A DNA stretch of 64,000 nt from Lacrimispora defluvii (lineage in GTDB: Bacteria; Bacillota; Clostridia; Lachnospirales; Lachnospiraceae): NCBI GenBank assembly GCA_013036995.1, contig JAAOXG010000020.1, forward strand, positions 186,001 to 250,000, in the 5' to 3' direction. A model generated the notes under the pieces. It searched no databases. It saw nothing but the letters and a program-made list of their open reading frames with translations, and was not told the origin of the DNA. The translations under genes were made by a program, and so were the position numbers. This document shows positions 55,824 through 64,000 of the stretch, one piece after another (position 1 is the stretch's first letter; each line of letters opens with the position of its first letter).

Positions 55824-58298
55824 ATGAATCGTTTGGCTAAAAAGATTGGTATTTTATCTGTGGTATTCGTAATGGCTATCGCAGTTTATTTTATGTGGAA
55901 TCAGAGAAATACAGAAAAAAATGATGTAATGGTATATACCTCCATGGATGAGGCAGCCCTTCCTGTTGTATACGCGGACATGTACGGAAGAAAGATGAAT
56001 CTACTACATGGCTATGTTCAGGATATGGCACAGACTGTATCAAGAGAGGCCCTTACCGTACTTCCCCAGGACCGGAATTTAAACCTTGGGATTGCAAATT
56101 ATAACGGTACCATAAACGGCATACAGTATGAAGTGCGCAGTCTTGATTTAAGCCGTCTGGTGGAACGCACCAGCCTGAGCAAATGGGATCAGGAGGAAGG
56201 CGTCGTAAAGGCATCTCTTCCCATACAGAATCTTCTGACAAAAGACAAGGAATATATACTGGTTCTTACCCTGGACACCTCGGATAACGGAACACTTTAT
56301 TATTACACCCGGATCATGTGGACGGACAGTACCAATGCCAAGGAGATGATTGATTTTGCAGTTGATTTTACAACGAAGACATTTAACTATGACCAGGCAA
56401 GGGATCTGACCACATATCTGGAGACCAGTAATACGGAAGATAACAGTTCTCTCGGTCATGTTTCCATCCGATCCAGTTTTTCCCAGCTTACCTGGGGAGG
56501 AATGTCTATGAAACCGGTTGGAGAAATCCGAACCACTCTGAAAGATTTGGATGGAGTGATGTGCAGTGTCAGTCTGGAGTACCAGGCTGAGAGGGCTGGT
56601 GAAGGAGTAGATTCAGAACTGTATGAGGTGGAAGATACCTACACGATGAAGTGGGACAGCCGCCGTATTTATCTGATGGACTTTGAACGGAGTACCAATC
56701 AGATATTCTCCGGACAGAAAGAACTGTTTACTGGAAAAAGAATCACACTTGGGATCACCAATGCAGATGAAGTGCAGACAAAGAAAAGTCCCGGCGGAAA
56801 TTGTATTGCGTATGGAATCAATCGGGATTTATGGACTTACGATCAGAAACAGGGTCATGCAGTAAAGGTATTTTCATTCCGCAGCGGAACCGATGATGGT
56901 CTTCGCAGTGGTTATAACCAGCATGACATCAAGGTTCTTTCCGTAAGCGACAACGGAGATGTGGATTTTCTGGTCTACGGATATATGAACCGGGGGATAC
57001 ATGAAGGGAGCATGGGTATCGCTCTCTACCGGTACAGCAGCGGTGAGAATGCCATAGGGGAGCGGTTCTTTACACCGGTTACATCATCCTTTGAGATGCT
57101 GAAAGAAGAGGTGGGCCAGCTTTCTCATTTAGGAACCAATGGAATGCTCTATCTTATGGCCGGCAGGTCAGTTTATGGAATTGATTTAAACAGCAACGAA
57201 TATATGGTGCTGGCAGATTCTGTTTCTGAGGGAGGTTATGCGGTCAGCAGTACTGAGCGCCATTTTGCATGGCAGGAAGGAAATGACGTTTTCGGTGCCA
57301 GTGTGATTCATCTGATGGATCTGGATACCGGAATTAAAAGAGAAATCAGCGGAGGAGAGGACAACCGTTTTCGTCCTCTGGGCTTTGTAGGCGATGATTT
57401 TATATATGGAATAGCGAAAAACGGTGATATCTGGTCTCAAAACGGCAGGGTTCTTGATGCTCCCATGTACCGGATTGAGATTATGGATCAGGGCGGTTCC
57501 ATTGTTAAGAAATATGAGCAGGATCAGACTTATATTGCAGATGTGACGGTAGATGGAAGCCGGATTCACTTAACCCAGGTACTTAAAAACGACAGCCAGT
57601 CCTATTCGGTCTCCAGGCAGGATACTATTGTCTGCAACCAGGAGATTTCCAATGAAGAATTAAAGGGGATCGGCTGGTACGCTTCCGAGGACCGCAAAAA
57701 GATTTATTTTGTCCAGCTGGATCAGGAAGCATCCAGCCGGGATGTAACCATTGCTGTGCCAAAGAAGGTAGCTTATGAAACAACCGAGGTGGTTGAATTA
57801 AAGAGCCGTCCGAAGAATCAGGAAAACAGATATCTGGCCTATGCAGGAGGTCATTATCTGGGAAGCAGCAGAAGTTTTATTAAGGCGCTTCAGCTTGCCT
57901 ATGATAAGATGGGGATTGTGACCGACCAGAATCAGCAGATTCTGTGGAACCGGGTGAACCGGCCTCCTGTTAAAACCATGAAAGACCCATTGAAGAAAGG
58001 GGCAGCTTTTAACCGGAATCTGTCAGGCTTTACTGATGATGGATTAATGGATGGAGTCTTTATGATTGATGCCAGGGGCGCCACTTTAAATCAGATTCTA
58101 TATTTTATCGGTCAGGGGTGCCCGGTTGCAGCCTACACAGGTCAGGGAGGGTATGTTCTTATCTCAGGCTATGACCAGTATAATGTCACACTATATAATC
58201 CGGAAACGAAGGATAGTCAGAAAATGGGCCTGAATGATGCCTCTGCTTACTTCTCGGGTCTTGGAAATGATTTTATCTGCGGAGTAATAATGGAATAA
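55824..58298 (+). CDS. Large membrane-anchored protein with propeller-like and C39-like parts (unknown)
   Basis: Protein of about 824 residues. One N-terminal membrane helix (residues 8-25) without a cleavage site keeps it on the outer face. The middle (about 290-640) has repeated beta segments like a TolB/WD40 propeller. The last 75 residues (I-L-Y-F-I-G-Q-G-C-P-V-A-A-Y-T-G, then G-G-Y-V-L-I-S-G-Y-D and V-T-L-Y-N-P) look like the second half of a C39-type papain fold. The start is ATG 55824 after AAGGA. It may be inactive or use the Cys in G-Q-G-C-P. The family is not recognised with certainty. Confidence 0.65.
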   Translation: MNRLAKKIGILSVVFVMAIAVYFMWNQRNTEKNDVMVYTSMDEAALPVVYADMYGRKMNLLHGYVQDMAQTVSREALTVLPQDRNLNLGIANYNGTINGIQYEVRSLDLSRLVERTSLSKWDQEEGVVKASLPIQNLLTKDKEYILVLTLDTSDNGTLYYYTRIMWTDSTNAKEMIDFAVDFTTKTFNYDQARDLTTYLETSNTEDNSSLGHVSIRSSFSQLTWGGMSMKPVGEIRTTLKDLDGVMCSVSLEYQAERAGEGVDSELYEVEDTYTMKWDSRRIYLMDFERSTNQIFSGQKELFTGKRITLGITNADEVQTKKSPGGNCIAYGINRDLWTYDQKQGHAVKVFSFRSGTDDGLRSGYNQHDIKVLSVSDNGDVDFLVYGYMNRGIHEGSMGIALYRYSSGENAIGERFFTPVTSSFEMLKEEVGQLSHLGTNGMLYLMAGRSVYGIDLNSNEYMVLADSVSEGGYAVSSTERHFAWQEGNDVFGASVIHLMDLDTGIKREISGGEDNRFRPLGFVGDDFIYGIAKNGDIWSQNGRVLDAPMYRIEIMDQGGSIVKKYEQDQTYIADVTVDGSRIHLTQVLKNDSQSYSVSRQDTIVCNQEISNEELKGIGWYASEDRKKIYFVQLDQEASSRDVTIAVPKKVAYETTEVVELKSRPKNQENRYLAYAGGHYLGSSRSFIKALQLAYDKMGIVTDQNQQILWNRVNRPPVKTMKDPLKKGAAFNRNLSGFTDDGLMDGVFMIDARGATLNQILYFIGQGCPVAAYTGQGGYVLISGYDQYNVTLYNPETKDSQKMGLNDASAYFSGLGNDFICGVIME

Positions 58299-58312
58299 GA
58301 AAATGCGTTCTC

Positions 58313-58340
58313 TTTACAAATCCGTAAGATATGTTATAAT
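58313..58340 (+). promoter_or_regulatory. Promoter of murA
   Basis: TTTACA (58313-58318) and TATAAT (58335-58340) with a 16-bp spacer, 65 bp before the gene. Confidence 0.6.
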
Positions 58341-58405
58341 CATGAAAGGCGAATGTTAAAAATTAAGAGAATTGTAATAGATAAAAGGATAGTCAGAGGT
58401 GTGAA

Positions 58406-59698
58406 ATGGAGCAGTATATTATGAAAGGCGGTAATCCCCTGGTCGGAGAAGTGACCATTGGAGGAGCCAAGAATGCCGCTTTGGGAATTCTTGCAGCAGC
58501 TATCATGACAGATGAGGATGTGCTGATTGATAATCTGCCTGATGTAAGAGATATTAACGTATTACTGGAAGCAATCGAGGAAATCGGAGCCACAGTAGAG
58601 CGGATAGACAGACATACGGTCCGCATTAATGGACAGACAATCCGTGAAGTATCGGTAGATGATGAATATATCCGCAGAATCAGAGCTTCGTACTATTTTA
58701 TCGGAGCAATGCTTGGCAAATACAAAAGTGCACAGGTTCCTCTACCGGGAGGCTGTAACATCGGAAGCAGACCAATTGACCAGCATTTAAAGGGCTTTCG
58801 TGCTCTGGGTGCCGACGTAAAGATTGAGCGGGGAGCAGTTATCGCTCACGCCATTGATCTGGTAGCCAGCCATATCTATCTTGATGTGGTAAGCGTAGGC
58901 GCAACCATCAACATTATGATGGCGGCAACTCTTGCAGAAGGACAGACCATTTTAGAGAACGTGGCGAAGGAACCTCACGTTGTTGACGTTGCTAACTTTT
59001 TAAACAGTATGGGCGCCAATATTAAGGGAGCCGGAACCGACACCATCCGAATCAAAGGCGTTTCCAGACTTCACGGGACAGAATATTCCATTATTCCGGA
59101 TCAGATTGAGGCTGGTACATTTATGTGTGCAGCAGCAATTACACGGGGGGATGTCATGGTGAAGAATGTAATTCCAAAGCACCTGGAAGCCATTTCGGCC
59201 AAGCTTCTGGAGATGGGTTGTGAAGTGGTGGAATTCGACGACGCAGTCCGTGTAGTAGGTAAAACCAATCAGAAGCATACCGATATTAAAACACTTCCCT
59301 ATCCGGGATTCCCAACTGATATGCAGCCTCAGATGGCAGTAACACTTGCCCTGGCAGGCGGTACCAGTGTGGTAACTGAGAGTATATTTGAGAACCGCTT
59401 CCGCTATGTGGATGAGCTTTCCCGCATGGGTGCCAACGTAAAGGTGGAAGGCAACGTGGCTGTCATTGACGGCGTAACCGGATTAACCGGAGCCTTTGTG
59501 AACGCACCTGATTTAAGAGCAGGGGCAGCCTTGGTAATTGCCGGTCTTGCAGCAGACGGATATACGGTAGTAGATGAAATTGGTTATATACAAAGAGGTT
59601 ATGAATGCTTTGAAGATAAGCTTCAGGGTCTGGGAGCCATGATTGAAAAAGTGGACTCAGAAAAAGAAGCTCAGAAATTTAAATTAAAAGTAGGATAG
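58406..59698 (+). CDS. murA: UDP-N-acetylglucosamine 1-carboxyvinyltransferase
   Basis: First committed enzyme of peptidoglycan synthesis (430 residues); adds enolpyruvate from PEP to UDP-GlcNAc. Catalytic Cys 117 is in L-P-G-G-C-N-I-G. K-N (residues 22-23) and R-x-S/A near 93 are typical. Cys rather than Asp implies sensitivity to fosfomycin. Firmicutes often carry two copies; only one is in this window. The start follows TCAGAGGTG. Confidence 0.95.
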   Translation: MEQYIMKGGNPLVGEVTIGGAKNAALGILAAAIMTDEDVLIDNLPDVRDINVLLEAIEEIGATVERIDRHTVRINGQTIREVSVDDEYIRRIRASYYFIGAMLGKYKSAQVPLPGGCNIGSRPIDQHLKGFRALGADVKIERGAVIAHAIDLVASHIYLDVVSVGATINIMMAATLAEGQTILENVAKEPHVVDVANFLNSMGANIKGAGTDTIRIKGVSRLHGTEYSIIPDQIEAGTFMCAAAITRGDVMVKNVIPKHLEAISAKLLEMGCEVVEFDDAVRVVGKTNQKHTDIKTLPYPGFPTDMQPQMAVTLALAGGTSVVTESIFENRFRYVDELSRMGANVKVEGNVAVIDGVTGLTGAFVNAPDLRAGAALVIAGLAADGYTVVDEIGYIQRGYECFEDKLQGLGAMIEKVDSEKEAQKFKLKVG

Positions 59699-59721
59699 GC
59701 GGGGGTTTCCCCCGCCGTTTT
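59698..59721 (+). terminator. Terminator of murA
   Basis: GGCGGGGG and CCCCCGCC pair across a three-T loop, followed by four T. The stop codon of murA overlaps the stem start. Confidence 0.8.
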
Positions 59722-59742
59722 GCTTGACAGGAGGATGGGGCT

Positions 59743-60672
59743 ATGGAAATGAAGAAGAAACCGGTGCTTGTTATTATGGCAGCGGGGATGGGCAGCCGGT
59801 ACGGCGGATTAAAACAGATAGATCCGGTGGACGCCCATGGAAACAAGATTATTGATTTTTCTATTTACGATGCAGTGGAAGCAGGCTTTGAAAAGGTGGT
59901 TTTCATCATTAAGAAAGCCATTGAGAAAGAGTTTAAAGAACATATCGGTGACCGCATGGCAGCTCACGTAAAGGTGGAATATGTCTATCAGGAGCTTTTT
60001 AAACTGCCTGACGGATTTGAAGTGCCGGACGGACGGGTAAAACCCTGGGGAACGGGTCATGCCATCCTTTGCTGTGAGGAAGTGATTGATGGTCCATTTG
60101 CCGTGATCAATGCTGATGATTATTATGGAAAAAGTGCTTTTCAATCTGTTTTCAACTTCTTATCCCAGGTTCAGGACGAGAATAAATACCAGTTTTCCAT
60201 GGTTGGCTATAAGCTCTATAACACACTGACAGAGAACGGCCATGTTGCAAGAGGTGTATGCACGGTTTCGGAACATGGATTACTCACCGATATCTGTGAG
60301 AGGACCAGAATAGAAAAACATGGAGAGAAGGCGGAATTTACGGAAGATGATGGTGCAACCTGGACCGGTCTTTCGGAAGATACTCTTGTATCCATGAATT
60401 TATGGGGATTTACCAGAAGTATATTAACGGAGCTGAAAGATCGATTTCCAGTCTTTTTAAACAAAGAGTTGAAAGAGAATCCTCTTAAATGCGAATACTT
60501 TCTTCCCTTTGTGGTAGATGAGCTGCTAAAAGAAGACAAAGCAGAGGTAACTGTATTAAAAAGTACAGACCGCTGGTATGGTGTCACTTATCAGGAAGAT
60601 AAAAAGACGGTAGTGGAGGCAATTGCAGGGTTTAAAGCCGCTGGTCTTTACCCCGAAAAGCTCTGGGACTGA
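59743..60672 (+). CDS. NTP-transferase family nucleotidyltransferase B
   Basis: Protein of 309 residues, paralogous to the gene at 51058 over its whole length. Motifs: G-M-G-S-R-Y-G-G-L-K-Q and V-I-N-A-D-D-Y-Y-G. The two differ much in the linker region, so they may act on different sugars. It lies between murA and metK. GGAGGA precedes the ATG by about ten bases. Confidence 0.8.
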   Translation: MEMKKKPVLVIMAAGMGSRYGGLKQIDPVDAHGNKIIDFSIYDAVEAGFEKVVFIIKKAIEKEFKEHIGDRMAAHVKVEYVYQELFKLPDGFEVPDGRVKPWGTGHAILCCEEVIDGPFAVINADDYYGKSAFQSVFNFLSQVQDENKYQFSMVGYKLYNTLTENGHVARGVCTVSEHGLLTDICERTRIEKHGEKAEFTEDDGATWTGLSEDTLVSMNLWGFTRSILTELKDRFPVFLNKELKENPLKCEYFLPFVVDELLKEDKAEVTVLKSTDRWYGVTYQEDKKTVVEAIAGFKAAGLYPEKLWD

Positions 60673-60696
60673 CCTGATAGAAAAAATACTGGACTA

Positions 60697-60725
60697 TTGA
60701 CATATGCCCGTTATTAGAGTAAAAT
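60697..60725 (+). promoter_or_regulatory. Promoter of metK
   Basis: TTGACA (60697-60702) and TAAAAT (60720-60725) with a 17-bp spacer, upstream of the riboswitch. Confidence 0.75.
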
Positions 60726-60781
60726 GAAAAAGCAGATATTGTAACTGCTAAAATTGAATAACAAATGAAAAGTCGTAATAT

Positions 60782-60912
60782 CCCTTATTCAGAGTGATGG
60801 AGATACAAAGGATCTGTGAAGTCACGGCAACCCCAGTCGGTTTTGTGGTTTTTAACCATAAAAAACGTCCGGAAGGTGCCAACCTGAGCGAGAAATCGAG
60901 CAATAAGAGGAT
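60782..60912 (+). ncRNA. SAM-I (S-box) riboswitch aptamer
   Basis: The P1 helix pairs CTTATT (60784-60789) with AATAAG (60902-60907). The conserved blocks are in order: A-G-A-G-x-G-A-T-G-G-A-G, the G-G-C-A-A-C-C segment, A-A-G-G-T-G-C-C-A-A and C-G-A-G. High SAM should favour the downstream terminator and lower metK expression. Confidence 0.93.
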
Positions 60913-60930
60913 TTGATACAAAGTTGAATC

Positions 60931-60956
60931 AAGTCCGCGTTGCTGCGGACTTTTCT
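60931..60956 (+). terminator. Riboswitch expression-platform terminator
   Basis: AAGTCCGC pairs with GCGGACTT over a short loop and is followed by a T-rich run, 43 bp before metK. Confidence 0.85.
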
Positions 60957-60998
60957 TTTTGTTATTCCCCCATGTAAAGCAGAGGAGGAAATGACAAC

Positions 60999-62186
60999 AT
61001 GGAAAAATTATTATTTACATCAGAATCCGTTACGGAAGGACATCCGGATAAAATGTGCGATCAGATCTCAGATGCAATTCTTGATGAGATGTTAAAACAG
61101 GACCCTATGAGCAGGGTAGCCTGTGAGACCTGTACTACCACCGGTCTTGTTATGGTTATGGGTGAGATCACAACCCAGGCATATGTTGACATTCAGAAAG
61201 TAGTGCGTGAGACAGTAAGAGAAATTGGTTATGATCGTGCAAAATATGGTTTTGACTGTGACACCTGCGGTGTGATTGTTGCTCTTGATGAGCAGTCACA
61301 GGATATCGCTATGGGTGTAGACCGCGCTCTTGAAGCGAAAGAAAACAAGATGTCAGACAAAGAAATCGATGCCATCGGAGCCGGAGATCAGGGTATGATG
61401 TTTGGTTACGCCAGCAACGAGACGGAAGAATATATGCCATATCCCATTGCACTGGCTCATAAACTTGCACTTCAGCTGACAAAAGTTCGTAAGAACGGAA
61501 CGTTAACGTATCTTCGTCCCGATGGAAAAACCCAGGTGACAGTAGAATACGATGAGAACGGCAAGCCACTTCGCCTTGATGCGGTGGTATTATCTACCCA
61601 GCATGACGAAGATGTCAGCCAGGATCAGATTCACAAAGATATTAAAAAATATGTATTTGATGAGATCATTCCTGCTGAACTGGTTGATGATCATACTAAA
61701 TTTTTCATTAATCCTACCGGTCGTTTTGTAATCGGCGGACCTCATGGAGACAGCGGTCTTACCGGCCGTAAGATCATTGTAGACACCTATGGCGGTTATG
61801 CACGTCACGGCGGCGGAGCATTCTCTGGAAAGGACTGCACCAAGGTAGACCGTTCAGCCGCTTATGCAGCCCGTTACGTTGCAAAGAACATTGTGGCAGC
61901 AGGCCTTGCCGATAAGTGTGAGATTCAGCTGTCCTATGCCATTGGAGTTGCTCACCCTACCTCCATCATGGTTGATACCTTTGGAACCGGTAAACTAAGC
62001 AATGAAAAGCTGGTTGACATTGTCCGGGAAAACTTTGACTTACGTCCGGCTGGAATCATTAAGATGCTGGATTTACGCCGTCCGATTTATAAGCAGACTG
62101 CTGCTTATGGTCATTTTGGAAGAAACGATTTAGATCTGCCATGGGAGAAGCTTGATAAGGTTTCCCTTTTAAAATCATATTTATAA
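60999..62186 (+). CDS. metK: S-adenosylmethionine synthetase
   Basis: Makes SAM from methionine and ATP (395 residues, usual length). Signatures are [12 protein letters not shown] near residue 14, [10 protein letters not shown] near 127 and G-G-G-A-F-S-G-K-D near 268. It is controlled by the SAM-I riboswitch directly upstream. AGAGGAGG precedes the ATG. Confidence 0.97.
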   Translation: MEKLLFTSESVTEGHPDKMCDQISDAILDEMLKQDPMSRVACETCTTTGLVMVMGEITTQAYVDIQKVVRETVREIGYDRAKYGFDCDTCGVIVALDEQSQDIAMGVDRALEAKENKMSDKEIDAIGAGDQGMMFGYASNETEEYMPYPIALAHKLALQLTKVRKNGTLTYLRPDGKTQVTVEYDENGKPLRLDAVVLSTQHDEDVSQDQIHKDIKKYVFDEIIPAELVDDHTKFFINPTGRFVIGGPHGDSGLTGRKIIVDTYGGYARHGGGAFSGKDCTKVDRSAAYAARYVAKNIVAAGLADKCEIQLSYAIGVAHPTSIMVDTFGTGKLSNEKLVDIVRENFDLRPAGIIKMLDLRRPIYKQTAAYGHFGRNDLDLPWEKLDKVSLLKSYL

Positions 62187-62200
62187 TTATGACATGAGAA

Positions 62201-62246
62201 AGATGCCGCGAACAGCTGATTTACAGCTGAAAGCGGCATCTTTTTT
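62201..62246 (+). terminator. Terminator of metK
   Basis: AGATGCCGC pairs with GCGGCATCT, with an inner CAGCTG stem, followed by six T. Confidence 0.88.
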
Positions 62247-62280
62247 ATGGATAAACAGACACCTGACTATGGTTTTTAAT

Positions 62281-62306
62281 ATTTGGCGCTAAAACTAGCG
62301 CCAAAT
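62281..62306. promoter_or_regulatory. Perfect 11-bp inverted repeat upstream of the PTS promoter
   Basis: ATTTGGCGCTA and TAGCGCCAAAT with a 4-bp centre, 15 bp upstream of the -35 box. The position suits an activator site, such as one for a mannitol regulator. No regulator gene is seen in the window. Confidence 0.5.
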
Positions 62307-62321
62307 CCCAGTTACTTCGTG

Positions 62322-62351
62322 TTGAAATTTAAACCTCACATTGATTATAAT
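62322..62351 (+). promoter_or_regulatory. Promoter of the mannitol-type PTS gene
   Basis: TTGAAA (62322-62327) and TATAAT (62346-62351) with an 18-bp spacer. Confidence 0.65.
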
Positions 62352-62437
62352 AGGGCTATGAAAAGGAATTGATTGGCCAATCATACCTTCCACGGGTCAC
62401 ACAGTAAATACTATATCATAAAGTGAGGGTATGTAAA

Positions 62438-63823
62438 ATGAAAGAGAAGGTACAAGTATTTGGCCGCTTTTTAAGCGGTATGGTAATGCCTAACATCGGT
62501 GCATTTATTGCATGGGGACTGATTACGGCATTGTTTATTCCAACGGGATGGTATCCCAATGAAGCCATCGGAGCACTGGTTTCTCCTATGGCAAGCATGC
62601 TTTTGCCACTTCTGATCGCGTATACAGGCGGTACGGCTGTTTATGGCCAGCGTGGCGGCGTGATCGGTGCAATTACAGCCATGGGTGTAATCGTTGGTTC
62701 CAGCGTACCCATGTTTATGGGTGCAATGATCGTTGGTCCTGTCAGTGCCTGGGTGATTAAAAAGTTTGATCGTAAGATAGAGGGAAAGATCCCTGCTGGT
62801 TTTGAAATGCTGGTTAACAACTTTTCCCTGGGTATCATCGGTGCTATCTTAACAGTCATTGCATTAAAGGGAGTTGCGCCTTTTGTAGAGGTTATGAACC
62901 GTGTGATGGAATCAGGAGTAGGCTTCTTTGTAGATCACAAACTGCTGCCTCTGGCAAGTGTTTTTATTGAGCCAGCTAAGGTTCTGTTCTTAAACAATGC
63001 CGTTAACCATGGAATTCTTTCTCCTATGGGAATTCAGCAGGTAGAAGAAATTGGAAAATCTGTTTTCTTCCTTCTTGAGGCGAACCCGGGACCAGGACTT
63101 GGTATTTTACTTGCTTATTGCATTGCTGGGAAGGGATCTGCCAAGAGCTCAGCACCTGGCGCAATTATCATTCACTTTTTAGGTGGAATCCACGAGATTT
63201 ATTTCCCTTATATCCTGATGAACCCTCTGTTACTTCTGGCGGTTATCTCAGGCGGAGCCAGCGGAATCTTTGTGTTTCAGCTCCTTGGTGTGGGATTAAC
63301 CTCACCTGCATCTCCCGGAAGTATTCTCGCTGTTCTGGCAATGACACCAAGAGGCGGATACTTTGGTACTCTGGCAGGTGTTACGGTAGCTGCCGCAGTT
63401 TCCTTCCTTGTGGCTCTTCCTCTGCTCCGGTTTACAGGGAAAGATGGAGATTTAGAGGAATCGAAGGATAAAGTTAAGAAGATGAAACAGGAATCCAAAG
63501 GAAGTCAGACGACAGAAATGAATATATCATCTGGCAGCAGTATTAAAAAAATTGTATTTGCCTGCGATGCTGGTATGGGTTCCAGCGCAATGGGAGCTAC
63601 TGTATTGAAAAAAAAGCTGGCAGCAGCAGGATTTGGAGATATCTCAGTGGTTCACTCACCTGTATCCTCCATTCCTCAGGATGCCCAGATCGTGGTAACT
63701 CATAAGGAATTAAAGGAGCGAGCGGCTCACAGCAATCCGAATGCACAGCTGGTACTGATTACAAATTTTATGGCGGCTCCGGAATATGACCAGCTGGTGG
63801 AATCATTAAAAGATAATAGATAA
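62438..63823 (+). CDS. mtlA: PTS mannitol-type permease, IICB domains
   Basis: Membrane permease of about 461 residues that imports and phosphorylates mannitol or a similar hexitol. The IIC part (residues 1-340) has helices and the substrate motif G-G-I-H-E-I-Y-F-P-Y. A linker follows, then the IIB domain with its phospho-Cys near residue 376 (F-A-C-D-A-G-M-G-S-S). A IIA domain is absent from this protein. The start is ATG 62438 with GAGGGT upstream. The usual mtlR, mtlF and mtlD genes lie outside the window, if present. Confidence 0.9.
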   Translation: MKEKVQVFGRFLSGMVMPNIGAFIAWGLITALFIPTGWYPNEAIGALVSPMASMLLPLLIAYTGGTAVYGQRGGVIGAITAMGVIVGSSVPMFMGAMIVGPVSAWVIKKFDRKIEGKIPAGFEMLVNNFSLGIIGAILTVIALKGVAPFVEVMNRVMESGVGFFVDHKLLPLASVFIEPAKVLFLNNAVNHGILSPMGIQQVEEIGKSVFFLLEANPGPGLGILLAYCIAGKGSAKSSAPGAIIIHFLGGIHEIYFPYILMNPLLLLAVISGGASGIFVFQLLGVGLTSPASPGSILAVLAMTPRGGYFGTLAGVTVAAAVSFLVALPLLRFTGKDGDLEESKDKVKKMKQESKGSQTTEMNISSGSSIKKIVFACDAGMGSSAMGATVLKKKLAAAGFGDISVVHSPVSSIPQDAQIVVTHKELKERAAHSNPNAQLVLITNFMAAPEYDQLVESLKDNR

Positions 63824-63867
63824 ATTCATTATGAAACTACTGCCTTTCATCTGAATGTAAACCATGT

Positions 63868-63873
63868 TATAAT
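63868..63873 (+). promoter_or_regulatory. Possible -10 box of the last gene
   Basis: TATAAT at 63868-63873, with only a poor -35 match about 17 bp upstream. Confidence 0.35.
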
Positions 63874-63915
63874 ACTTACAAAATATATAATGGGTTTAAA
63901 AGGGGAATTTCACAG

Positions 63916-64000
63916 ATGAAATTAGCGGGGAAAGTACTGAAGTATTACAGCAGGGTGATTGCTGAATGCATACCTCTTTTTGTGACAGCAGGACTGCTGT
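63916..64000 (+). CDS. Unidentified gene, 3' end outside window
   Basis: Only 28 codons are visible, starting at ATG 63916 with AGGGGAA nine bases before. The peptide is basic (K-V-L-K-Y-Y-S-R) and then hydrophobic (I-P-L-F-V-T-A-G-L-L), so the protein probably begins with a short cytoplasmic segment and a membrane helix. I cannot assign a family from this length. It follows mtlA but has its own possible -10 box. Confidence 0.65.
   Translation, partial: MKLAGKVLKYYSRVIAECIPLFVTAGLL

Overview
The window looks like a chromosomal segment of an anaerobic Firmicute of the Lachnospiraceae, probably close to Lacrimispora / Clostridium cluster XIVa. The grounds are AT-leaning genes with strong AGGAGG ribosome sites, frequent TTG and GTG starts, a Firmicutes-type choline microcompartment locus, PBSX-like tail genes and an F-type ATP synthase with a sodium-type c subunit. 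The genus is an inference. I saw no rRNA or tRNA gene, no CRISPR array and no intact insertion sequence.

Layout. 1-5.1 kb: end of a sugar ABC importer, a GH3 beta-glucosidase and a GH31 alpha-xylosidase in one operon, probably for xylosylated glucosides. 5.2-6.1 kb: secreted protein with choline-binding repeats behind a possible BlaI/MecI-type operator pair. 6.2-18.7 kb: a contractile-tail module (repressor, operators, late regulator, sheath, tube, frameshifted chaperone, tape measure, baseplate, fibre) with no capsid, terminase or lysis gene, resembling a tailocin or a decayed PBSX-like prophage. 19.1-25.4 kb: lipoprotein, DJ-1/PfpI protein, methyltransferase, YhgE/Pip-like membrane protein and a coupled partner. 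25.4-25.9 kb: trxA.

26.0-43.5 kb: a choline-degrading glycyl-radical microcompartment locus. A MerR/GyrI-type regulator and the 21-gene operon each sit behind a MerR-type promoter with a 20-bp spacer and the same TTCCC/GGGAA dyad. CutC, activated by CutD, splits choline into trimethylamine and acetaldehyde. An acylating aldehyde dehydrogenase and PduL take acetaldehyde to acetyl phosphate, and an iron alcohol dehydrogenase recycles NADH. Eight BMC-fold or vertex proteins form the shell, and two DMT transporters may move choline or trimethylamine. Oddities are a 9-A run that puts the regulator start out of frame, a second aldehyde dehydrogenase with Ser in place of the catalytic Cys, a degenerate EutT-like protein, and a 54-bp tandem duplication at the eutP/alcohol dehydrogenase junction.

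43.7-50.9 kb: complete atp operon whose c subunit carries the Na+ ligand set. 51.0-64.0 kb: two paralogous nucleotidyltransferases, a proline-rich repeat protein, an enoate-reductase-type flavoenzyme under a divergent TetR regulator with a perfect 24-bp operator, a membrane-anchored propeller-like protein, murA, a SAM-I riboswitch with metK, a mannitol-type PTS permease, and the start of one more gene at the right edge.
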